A DNA stretch of 6,965 bases from Neptunomonas sp. (GTDB lineage: Bacteria; Pseudomonadota; Gammaproteobacteria; Pseudomonadales; Balneatricaceae), in NCBI GenBank assembly GCA_004195305.1, contig SDWN01000028.1, forward strand, positions 1 through 6,965. The letters are read 5' to 3'. The position numbers were made by a program, and so were the translations under genes. The notes under the pieces are model-generated. The model searched no databases. It was not told the origin of the DNA and worked only from the letters and a program-made list of their open reading frames with translations. Shown in pieces: positions 1-5,952 of this stretch (within the stretch, counting starts at the first letter, position 1; every line of letters begins with the position of its first letter).

Positions 1-90
1 ATCTTGTTTTTCATGATGCAGCCCTCGCTCACGCCGGTTACTTCAAATATAGGCACTGAGAGCTGGCTGAGCTTTGTGGGTAATCAGTAA
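1..90 (+). CDS. Possible C-terminal tail of an upstream gene (partial)
   Basis: This frame is open from the first base and ends at TAA 88-90, giving 29 codons that finish ...SWLSFVGNQ. It lies upstream of and on the same strand as the chemoreceptor, so it could be the end of a neighbouring gene cut by the window edge. Nothing in so short a piece identifies a family, and 29 open codons can occur by chance. The remaining DNA up to 216 shows no convincing gene. Confidence 0.2.
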   Translation: MLFFMMQPSLTPVTSNIGTESWLSFVGNQ

Positions 91-216
91 AACTCATGAC
101 ACAAATCAACATTACTCGTTACCTATGACTAAAGCCGTAGCGCCAAATGAAATATTGAAGCCCGCTGGTTGCTATCATCAAGCGCCACCATAACTATAAT
201 AAATAGGAAGCGCAGT

Positions 217-1845
217 ATGCTTCGACGACTCAGCATCACCCCCCGGCTTTGGTTCATCCTCGCACTTTCCGTTATTGGCCTACTCATCGTAACGGCGGTT
301 GCGGTCAGCAACCTCAAGAGTACACTGCTCGAACAGAAGCAAATCCAGACCCGCCATCAGGTCGAAACCGCACACGCCCTGATCCAGCATTTTTATGACC
401 TGTCGCAAACCCATCAGCTTTCCGACCAAGACGCTAAAAAGGCCGCGATGGCTGCCGTTAAAGCATTACGCTACGATGGTGACGATTACTTTTGGATCAA
501 TGACATGACACCAGTCATGGTGATGCATCCGATCAAACCTGACCTGGACGGCAAGGACCTGTCCGGAATTAAGGACCCGAACGGCAAGCTGCTGTTTATG
601 GCGTTCATCAAAACGGTGCAGCAACAGGGCAGTGGCTTTGTTGGCTACTACTGGCCAAAACCCGGCGCAAAAGACCCGGTGGAAAAACTCTCATACGTCA
701 AAGGATTTCAGCCCTGGGGCTGGATTGTCGGCAGTGGTATCTATATCGACGATGTTGAGCAAGCCTTTGCTGAAAATGCCCAATACTTAGGCGCAATATC
801 AGCGGCTATCATCCTGATTATCTTGCTGGTCTGCACCTTGATCGCAAAAAGCATTACCACGCCATTAAACGAAACCGTGGCGGCACTGCGCAACATTAGC
901 GAAGGCGACGGGGATCTAACGGTACGTCTCACAATCAGCGCTAATGATGAGATCTCACAGCTACGCAGCAGCTTCAACCTATTTGTAGAAAAAATCCAGC
1001 GGGCCGTCTCCCAAGTCGCCGACTCCAGTGAAAACCTGGCCGAATCAGCCGAAAGCCTGTCACTGGTCACCCGTGAAAGTGCCCACAACATCCAGCAGCA
1101 GAGCGCCGAAACAGAGCAAATTAGCACAGCGGTACGTAGCCTGGCCCGGTCCATCGACGAGGTAGCCGGCCATGCCAACCAGGCCGCTGAATCCGCGGAA
1201 AGAGCAGATACCGAAGCTGATCGCGGCCAGTCGATACTACTCTCCACGGTCGGGTCGATACAGGGGGTCGCTGCCAAGCTGGAAAACGCAGTGACCGTTA
1301 CTCAGCAGCTGGAATCGGACAGTGTCAATATTGGCTCTATTCTCGATGTCATCAAGAGTATTGCCGAACAAACCAACCTCCTGGCATTAAACGCTGCGAT
1401 CGAAGCCGCTCGCGCAGGTGAACAGGGCAGAGGCTTCGCGGTGGTCGCCGACGAGGTGCGATCGCTGGCTCAGCGCACCCAACAATCTACCCAGGAGATC
1501 CAGCAGATGATCGAACAGCTGCAAGCGGGATCTAATCAAGCCGCACAGGTGATGAATGAGAGTCGGGCTGAAACCCAGCGCACCGCAGAAAGCGCCCAGC
1601 AGGCCATGGACTCACTCCAAACCATCAACGACTCCATCACCAGCATTAAACTGATGTCCACCCAAGTGGCCTCTGCGGCCACAGACGAGTCCAGCGTTGC
1701 CAGTGATATCAACAACAATCTGGACACGATGCGTGAGCTGGCACTACGCACCAGCGCTGCGACGCAGCAGATCGATGGTTCCAGTCATGACCTGGCCGTA
1801 CATGCTGAACAACTTAAAGGGATCGTGTGCCAGTTCAAAGTCTGA
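217..1845 (+). CDS. Methyl-accepting chemotaxis protein, sCache_2-HAMP-MCP signal
   Basis: This is a transmembrane chemoreceptor that senses a periplasmic ligand and controls CheA/CheW at the cell pole. The 542-residue protein has a first membrane helix at about 11-31 and a periplasmic single Cache domain at about 40-185, with YFWINDMTPVMVMHP and a closing WGWIVGSGIYIDD. A second helix follows at about 190-211, HAMP at 212-262, and a cytoplasmic coiled coil to the end. The conserved hairpin tip lies near 384-420 (EQTNLLALNAAIEAARAGEQ, then GRGFAVVADEVR). The C-terminus ends CQFKV and lacks an NWETF-type CheR/CheB tether. ATG 217 is chosen because AGGAAG (205-210) sits 6 nt upstream; a TTG at 169 would add 16 residues without comparable support. 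Some sCache_2 receptors bind small carboxylates, but the ligand here cannot be read from sequence. No che or flagellar genes are adjacent. Confidence 0.95.
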   Translation: MLRRLSITPRLWFILALSVIGLLIVTAVAVSNLKSTLLEQKQIQTRHQVETAHALIQHFYDLSQTHQLSDQDAKKAAMAAVKALRYDGDDYFWINDMTPVMVMHPIKPDLDGKDLSGIKDPNGKLLFMAFIKTVQQQGSGFVGYYWPKPGAKDPVEKLSYVKGFQPWGWIVGSGIYIDDVEQAFAENAQYLGAISAAIILIILLVCTLIAKSITTPLNETVAALRNISEGDGDLTVRLTISANDEISQLRSSFNLFVEKIQRAVSQVADSSENLAESAESLSLVTRESAHNIQQQSAETEQISTAVRSLARSIDEVAGHANQAAESAERADTEADRGQSILLSTVGSIQGVAAKLENAVTVTQQLESDSVNIGSILDVIKSIAEQTNLLALNAAIEAARAGEQGRGFAVVADEVRSLAQRTQQSTQEIQQMIEQLQAGSNQAAQVMNESRAETQRTAESAQQAMDSLQTINDSITSIKLMSTQVASAATDESSVASDINNNLDTMRELALRTSAATQQIDGSSHDLAVHAEQLKGIVCQFKV

Positions 1846-1952
1846 CCCGCCATAGCAGCTTCCGCGTCTTAGCTGCGGCATAACACGGCTGCCATCTGGA
1901 CCCACCAAGCGCCTATCGGCAACGGCGGTCCGAATCTGACGGCGAAAAGGCC

Positions 1953-1978
1953 AAAAAAACGCCTAGCAGCCTGCGGCG
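1953..1978 (-). terminator. Secondary intrinsic terminator on the minus strand
   Basis: Read on the minus strand, CGCC-GCA / TGC-TA-GGCG folds into a short GC-rich stem with a two-base bulge. It is followed at once by a run of seven T (A run at 1953-1959 on the plus strand). It lies downstream of rph and beyond the stronger hairpin at 1988-2033, so it would act as a back-up terminator against read-through into the antisense of the chemoreceptor gene. Confidence 0.45.
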
Positions 1979-1987
1979 CTAAAACAA

Positions 1988-2033
1988 AAAAGCCGCCCTA
2001 AGCATTCATACGAATTAACTTAGGGCGGCTTTT
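1988..2033. terminator. Bidirectional intrinsic terminator between the chemoreceptor gene and rph
   Basis: A perfect stem is formed by AGCCGCCCTAAG (1991-2002) and CTTAGGGCGGCT (2019-2030), extended by three A-T pairs on the outside, with a 16-nt loop. On the minus strand it is followed by TTTTTTGTTTT, a strong U-tract that fits termination of rph about 80 nt past its stop. On the plus strand the tract is only TTTT before CGAA, so it ends the chemoreceptor transcript less efficiently. Two convergent genes sharing one hairpin is a common arrangement. Confidence 0.88.
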
Positions 2034-2114
2034 CGAATCCAGCCGTGCGTGTTATTAACCTAATCGGGGAGCAAGCACCTGAACTTACAGGGTTTGGCAA
2101 GGCTCCTACAAAAA

Positions 2115-2888
2115 TCAGGCCTCCGCCAGCGCCACTTTCTGTAGCTCAATCAGCTCTTTGATCCCTTTTCCTGCCAGCGCCAGCATGCTGTTGAGCTCGT
2201 CCTGGCTGAACGTTGCACCCTCGGCGGTGCCCTGAATCTCAACGAAGCCACCGGCCTCGGTCATGATCACGTTCATATCGGTTTCAGCCTTGGAGTCTTC
2301 GGCATAATCGAGATCCAACACCGGCTGGCCCTTGTACACACCTACCGAGATTGCCGCCAGCATCCCTTTGATCGGGTTGCCTTTGAGCGCACCGTTTTTA
2401 TCCTTTTTGAGGAAAGCGATCGCATCCATCAATGCCACACAGGCACCGGTGATCGACGCCGTACGCGTGCCACCATCAGCCTGAATGACATCACAATCGA
2501 TCACGATGGTATTCTCACCCAGCTTTTTCAGATCCAAAATAGCGCGCAACGAGCGGCCGATCAGGCGCTGAATTTCGACCGTGCGCCCCCCCTGCTTACC
2601 CCGTGCCGCCTCGCGATCCATCCGCGAACCGGTTGAACGCGGCAGCATCCCATACTCTGCCGTCACCCACCCCGAACCACTGCCGCGCAAAAAACGCGGC
2701 ACACCGCGGCTCACCGATGCAGTACAGAGCACCTTGGTATTGCCAAATTCAACCAAAACCGAGCCTTCGGCATGCATGGTGTAGTTGCGGGTAATGCGAA
2801 CATCGCGCAACTGGTCATTAGTACGACCACTAGGACGCATCGCGTCGACACCGAGATTCTTGAGTTGATCAGAGAGAGTAGAGCTCAT
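2115..2888 (-). CDS. rph: Ribonuclease PH
   Basis: RNase PH is a phosphorolytic 3'-5' exoribonuclease that trims tRNA precursors and structured RNA 3' ends as a hexameric ring in the cytoplasm. The match to the family is near full length: RNYTMHAEGSVLVEFGNTKV, WVTAEYGMLPRST and KQGGRTVEIQRLIGR. The phosphate-site residues are R102 and G140-T141-R142 (QADGGTRTASITGA), and the acidic active-site stretch LDLDYAEDSKAETDMN starts at 191. The family usually begins at MRPxGR, which is Met17 here, and is about 238-240 residues long. The 257-residue form adds MSSTLSDQLKNLGVDA. I keep the longer start because TAAGG lies 7 nt before ATG 2888, whereas ATG 2840 has no clear ribosome binding site. The reading frame is complete, unlike the frameshifted rph of E. 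coli K-12. A terminator follows directly and pyrE is not adjacent, so the transcript is probably monocistronic. Confidence 0.97.
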   Translation of the reverse strand: MSSTLSDQLKNLGVDAMRPSGRTNDQLRDVRITRNYTMHAEGSVLVEFGNTKVLCTASVSRGVPRFLRGSGSGWVTAEYGMLPRSTGSRMDREAARGKQGGRTVEIQRLIGRSLRAILDLKKLGENTIVIDCDVIQADGGTRTASITGACVALMDAIAFLKKDKNGALKGNPIKGMLAAISVGVYKGQPVLDLDYAEDSKAETDMNVIMTEAGGFVEIQGTAEGATFSQDELNSMLALAGKGIKELIELQKVALAEA

Positions 2889-3071
2889 CGAAAGACCTTA
2901 GATAGAAAATGAGAAGCAAACAATTCTAGTCCCCGCAGTCAGCGGATTGCTAGACATAATGTATCAACTTGCTGCGCAAAAGCGTTAACACATGAAGTCT
3001 GATGTCTTAGCCAAGAGTTGCTAGTATGGAGGACAAAAACAGATAACCGATTTTAATCGAGAACCGCGCCC
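2889..3071. promoter_or_regulatory. Divergent control region between rph and yicC
   Basis: These 183 bp must carry the promoters for both genes. Near its centre is a small palindrome, ACATAATGT (2954-2962). On the minus strand a TTAACG element followed after 17-19 nt by GATACATT could drive rph, but the match is poor. The yicC side has a better candidate, listed separately. No riboswitch or attenuator fold was evident by eye. Confidence 0.5.
3019..3027 (+). promoter_or_regulatory. Candidate extended -10 promoter for yicC
   Basis: TGCTAGTAT fits the extended -10 form TGnTATAAT with one mismatch in the hexamer. The -35 position 17 nt upstream (CTGATG, 2999-3004) matches only three of six bases, which is usual for extended -10 promoters. 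Transcription would begin near 3034, leaving a leader of about 38 nt. A GGAGG at 3028-3032 overlaps the downstream edge but is about 40 nt from the start codon and so is not the ribosome binding site. Confidence 0.4.
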
Positions 3072-3938
3072 ATGACACGCAGTATGACCGCTTTTGCCCG
3101 TCAGCAGAACAACCAGACCGAAGGCACACTGGTGTGGGAGATCCGCTCCGTCAACCATCGCTACCTTGAGCCTCACCTGCGCCTGCCTGATACCTTCCGC
3201 GCACTCGAAGGGCCCTTGCGTGATCGACTGCGCAAGACATTGCAACGAGGCAAAGTCGAATGCAGCCTGCGCTTCCACCCGAGCGACCAGAGCAGCAACC
3301 AGCTCAATGTTGATCTCGGCCTCGCCGCACAGGTCCGCGATGCCGCGCAACAGATCACCGAACTGCTGGTTAATCCGGCCCCGCTCGACGCCCTCGAGCT
3401 ACTGCGCTGGCCGGGGGTGCTGCAGCAAACCGAACTCGACATGACCGCGCTGCACAAGAGCGCACTGACCCTGTTCGATTCCGCACTGGACGAGCTGATC
3501 AACAATCGCCACCGTGAAGGCCGCGAACTCGCCTTGCTGATCAACCAGCGCCTCGATGCCATTGCCGTAATTGTTATCCAGGTCCGCGCCCGGCTCCCTG
3601 AAATTCTGGCCAAACAGCGCCTCAACATCCTTAACCGACTCGAAGACGCCAAGGTCAGCCTGGACCCCAATCGCCTCGAGCAGGAGATGGTACTGCTGGC
3701 CCAGAAAGCCGATGTTGATGAAGAGCTCGATCGCCTCGACACCCACATCACCGAAGTACGCCGGGTGCTCACCCAACAAGACGCCTCCGGCCGCCGCCTC
3801 GACTTCCTGATGCAGGAACTCAACCGCGAAGCCAACACCCTGTCATCCAAATCGATCGTCGCCGAAACCACCCAGTGCGCGGTTGAGCTCAAAGTATTAA
3901 TTGAGCAGATGCGGGAGCAGATCCAGAATATAGAATGA
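3072..3938 (+). CDS. yicC: YicC family endoribonuclease
   Basis: The 288-residue product matches YicC across its length: MTRSMTAFAR at the start, SVNHRYLEPHLRLP near 27, RGKVECSLRF near 59, LRWPGV at 111, and a C-terminal domain with RLEQEMVLLAQKADVDEELD (201-220), GRRLDFLMQELNRE and the terminal EQMREQIQNIE. The N-terminal YicC domain covers roughly 2-156 and the DUF1732 domain about 205-288. The E. coli protein is 287 residues and has been described as an endoribonuclease family also linked to PNPase-dependent decay of the sRNA RyhB. That function is transferred from the family. The start is fixed by an in-frame TAA at 3054-3056 and is the only ATG giving the family N-terminus. Its ribosome binding site is weak (CGAGAA, spacing about 8). 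The head-to-head position with rph is the conserved gammaproteobacterial arrangement. gmk, which often follows yicC, is not here. Confidence 0.96.
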   Translation: MTRSMTAFARQQNNQTEGTLVWEIRSVNHRYLEPHLRLPDTFRALEGPLRDRLRKTLQRGKVECSLRFHPSDQSSNQLNVDLGLAAQVRDAAQQITELLVNPAPLDALELLRWPGVLQQTELDMTALHKSALTLFDSALDELINNRHREGRELALLINQRLDAIAVIVIQVRARLPEILAKQRLNILNRLEDAKVSLDPNRLEQEMVLLAQKADVDEELDRLDTHITEVRRVLTQQDASGRRLDFLMQELNREANTLSSKSIVAETTQCAVELKVLIEQMREQIQNIE

Positions 3939-3967
3939 TGTTTAAGTGATGGACACTCCCCACAATC

Positions 3968-3973
3968 AGGAGG
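3968..3973 (+). promoter_or_regulatory. Strong Shine-Dalgarno AGGAGG at unusual distance from the fic start
   Basis: AGGAGG is a full consensus ribosome binding site between yicC and the Fic gene, but it lies 18 nt before ATG 3992 instead of the usual 5-9. No ATG, GTG or TTG in the Fic frame lies at the ideal spacing. A weaker TGAGAA (3979-3984) is 7 nt from ATG 3992. Either the ribosome tolerates the spacing, or this is a displaced or vestigial site. Confidence 0.4.
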
Positions 3974-3991
3974 TTATCTGAGAATAGCACC

Positions 3992-4702
3992 ATGAAAGAC
4001 AACCACTGGAACATGCCCCCAAACAAGAAAATGGCGCTGTTTATAGCCAAAAAACAGTTGGTCAGTCTCGTTTATGATGCGGTAAATCTTGAGGGGATTA
4101 ATTTCACCATCCCCGAAGTTCAGACGCTGCTGGAGGGCATCACGGTAGGCGGTCATAAGCTGTCTGATCAAACCATCACGGTCAACCAGGGCAAAGCCTG
4201 GGAGCAGCTGTTCGAATGGGTGAAGCAAGATCAATTCATCCTGTCGAAAGAGCGTGCCTGCAACCTGCATGCAATAGCGGGGAAAGAGGAAACAATGGAG
4301 TGGGGAGTTTTCAGAACCGGGCAGGTATTTATCTCGGGCACCGACTACGCACCACCGCACCACTCGGAACTTGACGGACGGTTCTCGAAACTGGTCGATG
4401 AGATCTTAGAAAATAAAGATGCCTATGACAACGATGTCTACGATAATGCGATCCACCTTTTTCTGAGCATGGCGAGAAACCAGTTCTTTTATCACGTTAA
4501 CAAAAGAATGGGCCGCTTTATGATGAACGGCTACCTACTGAGCCATGGCTATCCGGTGATCAATGTCCCTGCCAAGCGACAGCTCGAATTCAATCAACTG
4601 ATGATCGCGTTCTATGAGTCTGGCAACGAAGCACCCATGAACAAATTTCTGCGCTCCTGCTTGGGTGCAAACGCCATCAGCATGATGAAGGAAGCACCGT
4701 AA
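3992..4702 (+). CDS. Fic-domain protein with a non-canonical active-site motif
   Basis: I assign this 236-residue protein to the Fic fold by its ordered landmarks. These are an N-terminal inhibitory-helix-like segment AVNLEG (30-35; [S/T]xxxE[G/N] expected, Ala in place of Ser/Thr), TIPEVQTLLEGITVGGHKL (39-57), a TVNQGKAW helix (63-70), and the target-docking flap GVFRTGQVFISGTDYAPP (105-122). Last comes the motif region RNQFFYHVNKRMGRFMMNG (162-180), with downstream IAFYESGNEAPMNKFL. Fic enzymes usually transfer AMP or a related group from a nucleotide to a target protein hydroxyl using the His of HxFx(D/E)(G/A)N(G/K)R. Here the aligned nine residues are Q164-FFYHV-N170-K171-R172: the catalytic His is Gln and the acidic metal ligand is His168, while Asn, Lys and Arg remain. 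Canonical AMPylation is therefore doubtful; another chemistry or a binding role is possible. It follows yicC by 53 bp on the same strand. No antitoxin gene is evident. The frame is intact. Confidence 0.8.
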   Translation: MKDNHWNMPPNKKMALFIAKKQLVSLVYDAVNLEGINFTIPEVQTLLEGITVGGHKLSDQTITVNQGKAWEQLFEWVKQDQFILSKERACNLHAIAGKEETMEWGVFRTGQVFISGTDYAPPHHSELDGRFSKLVDEILENKDAYDNDVYDNAIHLFLSMARNQFFYHVNKRMGRFMMNGYLLSHGYPVINVPAKRQLEFNQLMIAFYESGNEAPMNKFLRSCLGANAISMMKEAP

Positions 4703-4770
4703 TCCATCGATAAGCAGGGTTTCAGGCAGCAATGCGCGGCCTGTCGGTGAGTCACTACCTATGTTCCAGC

Positions 4771-5574
4771 CTAACAGCAGAGACATGCCCGCCCCGACTG
4801 AATGCAATGGGTCTTTACACGCTGGCCCCCTTCCCCTCTAATCAGCGATAATCGATGACGATAGACGAATTTATCTATCACGATTTTTAGCTGGACAGGC
4901 AAAACGCAAGACCTGACCCTGTTGTCCTTTGACCCTGTTGTCCTTGACCCTGCTGTCCTCTTTCGGCTATATCCGATACCGACAAGACCTAAACCGAGTA
5001 AAACCAAGGTGGCCGGTTCAGGGACGGTAGTTGTAGTTCCTTCGATACTGAATACCATATGATGGCGTCGCAGGTCCGTATTTTGAACCAAGCTAGAACC
5101 GAATCCAATGTCACCACTAGCGATGGAAGCGGCACTTGCGTTCATATCTGTGCTAATCCCTAGAGCATAATTACCCGCAAGTAGATCAATACTCAATCCA
5201 TTCAGGGCCACGTCGAATCCATTTGGTACATTAGAGTTAGATGTTAGAGTGCCATTTGAAGATAATACGCCCGTCCAAGCAAACGGTGACAGGATGGTTG
5301 AACCGGCAATCCCATCTAAGATACTTACATACGTTTGGATGTAGGCTGTTTCTGAAATCGCAAAGATGGCGTAATTAATATCGGTAATTGTAGAGTCTTC
5401 AGCGAGTACGAAATCATCAAATATCGTATAACTTATCGAAGCAGAAAAAAAAGTGTCATTCCACGTGTTATTTGTTCCATCAATGATGGTGCCATTATCA
5501 AAAATAACAGTCGCGTAGATAGGGGTAGAAAGGAAAAGTAATCCAAAAAGAAGCGATCTTCCGTATGCTTTCAT
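4771..5574 (-). CDS. PEP-CTERM sorting domain protein with an aberrant C-terminal extension
   Basis: This is a secreted protein of unknown function. A signal peptide (MKAYGRSLLFGLLFLSTPIYA, residues 1-21) precedes an Asn/Ser/Thr-rich, beta-type region of about 160 residues without cysteine. A PEP-CTERM anchor follows: VPEPATL (184-190), a Leu/Gly-rich membrane segment, then GYSRKR (201-206). In the family this signal directs the protein to an exosortase, which cuts near PEP during export to the surface; no exosortase gene is in the window. Such proteins normally stop within a few residues of the basic cluster. This frame runs on for 61 more residues, starting exactly at a tandem repeat and reading through an inverted repeat, and the tail is rich in Arg, Ser and Cys (ending CLCC). 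I infer that the native stop was lost through the repeats. ATG 5574 is preferred over ATG 5586 because GGAG (5581-5584) is 6 nt upstream. The gene is AT-richer than its neighbours, which may indicate transfer. Confidence 0.85.
   Translation of the reverse strand: MKAYGRSLLFGLLFLSTPIYATVIFDNGTIIDGTNNTWNDTFFSASISYTIFDDFVLAEDSTITDINYAIFAISETAYIQTYVSILDGIAGSTILSPFAWTGVLSSNGTLTSNSNVPNGFDVALNGLSIDLLAGNYALGISTDMNASAASIASGDIGFGSSLVQNTDLRRHHMVFSIEGTTTTVPEPATLVLLGLGLVGIGYSRKRTAGSRTTGSKDNRVRSCVLPVQLKIVIDKFVYRHRLSLIRGEGGQRVKTHCIQSGRACLCC
4860..4888 (+). terminator. Weak hairpin with T-run, possible terminator of the fic transcript
   Basis: GATAGA (4860-4865) and TCTATC (4874-4879) pair around an 8-nt loop, and ACGATTTTT follows. 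The stem is short and AT-rich, so termination would be inefficient. It lies inside the abnormal tail of the PEP-CTERM frame, which fits the idea that this stretch was originally non-coding DNA between convergent genes. Confidence 0.22.
4894..4926 (-). repeat. Left copy of an inverted repeat flanking the PEP-CTERM gene
   Basis: The 33-bp copy starts GACAGGCAAAACGCAAGACC and continues TGACCCTGTTGTC. The same sequence, inverted and lacking an internal TGACC, occurs at 5767-5794. The CAAGACCTGACCC core resembles repeats I recall near IS200-like / REP-associated (Y1) transposases; this link is from memory and no transposase is present here. The copy is translated as part of the PEP-CTERM tail. Confidence 0.75.
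4914..4959. repeat. Three tandem copies of a 15-bp unit
   Basis: The unit TGACCCTGTTGTCCT occurs at 4914-4928 and 4930-4944, and at 4945-4959 with one change (T to C). A single extra T at 4929 shifts the reading frame between the first two. The third copy begins at the last Arg codon of the PEP-CTERM basic cluster, so in the protein the array reads TAGS-RTTGS-KDNRVRS. The array is an expansion of the inner end of the inverted repeat at 4894-4926. Confidence 0.9.
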
Positions 5575-5599
5575 AATATGCTCCATATTTTCATATAAA

Positions 5600-5628
5600 C
5601 GTATAGCTATCCTCGATATTCAGGTTAA
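5600..5628 (-). promoter_or_regulatory. Candidate sigma-70 promoter for the PEP-CTERM gene
   Basis: On the minus strand TTAACC (5628-5623) and TATACG (5605-5600) are separated by 17 bp, each matching its consensus at four of six bases. Transcription would start near 5593, giving a leader of about 19 nt that still contains the GGAG ribosome binding site at 5584-5581. Confidence 0.38.
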
Positions 5629-5766
5629 AAAATAGCAATTTACGAGCCATGATCGATATATACACACAAATCATATGGTTATGCCTTTTCTCGGCGAAAT
5701 AAAATATTTGTTGTAAATAAAGCTGACAGAAAGCTATTAACCTGGTGGGCCGATACACTCACGGAA

Positions 5767-5794
5767 GACAACAGGGTCTTGCGTTTTGCCTGTC
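5767..5794 (+). repeat. Right copy of the inverted repeat flanking the PEP-CTERM gene
   Basis: This 28-bp copy reads GACAACAGGGTC then TTGCGTTTTGCCTGTC and is the reverse complement of 4894-4926 apart from a 5-bp deletion (TGACC in the left copy). The outer edges of the two copies are 901 bp apart and enclose the PEP-CTERM gene body and its promoter. No direct duplication of target DNA is visible immediately outside either copy. Confidence 0.75.
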
Positions 5795-5952
5795 AAGATT
5801 CGAGCTCTGGACGTGGCTACCATCATAGCACCCACGAGCACAGGCAGAATTAACCCAAGCATCGCGAAGGGCGAGAGCGACTAAGAATCCAGAAAAGCTG
5901 CCCTTATATCGACTTAATACGGACTTGAACTGCGGCCATCTCGGTCAGCCTC

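Larger units (their letters stand above)
5587..5952. other. AT-rich gene-free stretch between the PEP-CTERM gene and the channel gene
   Basis: These 366 bp hold the PEP-CTERM promoter candidate (5600-5628) and the right inverted repeat (5767-5794). The part between them is AT-rich without evident structure. Two short minus-strand frames exist. One is an 11-codon frame starting at 5939, with GGAGG ahead of it, ending at TAA. The other, 5737-5862, is a 41-residue frame with a hydrophobic start (MLGLILPVLVGAMMVAT) that runs through the repeat (ARILTGKTQDPVVF). Neither can be supported as a gene. No clear terminator for the channel gene was found. Confidence 0.5.

Noticed and set aside
195..200. 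Perfect TATAAT just upstream of the chemoreceptor gene
   Set aside because: Transcription from it would start near 207, inside the AGGAAG ribosome binding site, and no -35 lies at 16-18 bp. It is more likely part of an AT-rich leader.
169..216. TTG-initiated 16-residue extension of the chemoreceptor
   Set aside because: ATG 217 has an AGGAAG site at 6-nt spacing and gives a normal MCP N-terminus ahead of the first membrane helix; the extension is polar and has no comparable signal.
741..1277. Long open minus-strand frame inside the chemoreceptor gene, and similar frames inside yicC
   Set aside because: They are antisense shadows of strongly recognised proteins, with biased Ser/Arg/Ala composition and no ribosome binding or family signal.
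3992..4702. Fic gene as half of a toxin-antitoxin pair or a defence system
   Set aside because: No small partner gene lies next to it, the inhibitory helix remnant is in the same polypeptide, and neighbours are housekeeping or surface genes.
4703..4770. Possible terminator directly after the Fic gene
   Set aside because: No stable GC-rich hairpin followed by T residues could be found; the only candidate lies further on at 4860-4888 and is weak.
5574..5586. ATG 5586 as start of the PEP-CTERM protein
   Set aside because: It lacks a ribosome binding site, while ATG 5574 has GGAG 6 nt upstream and gives a standard signal peptide.
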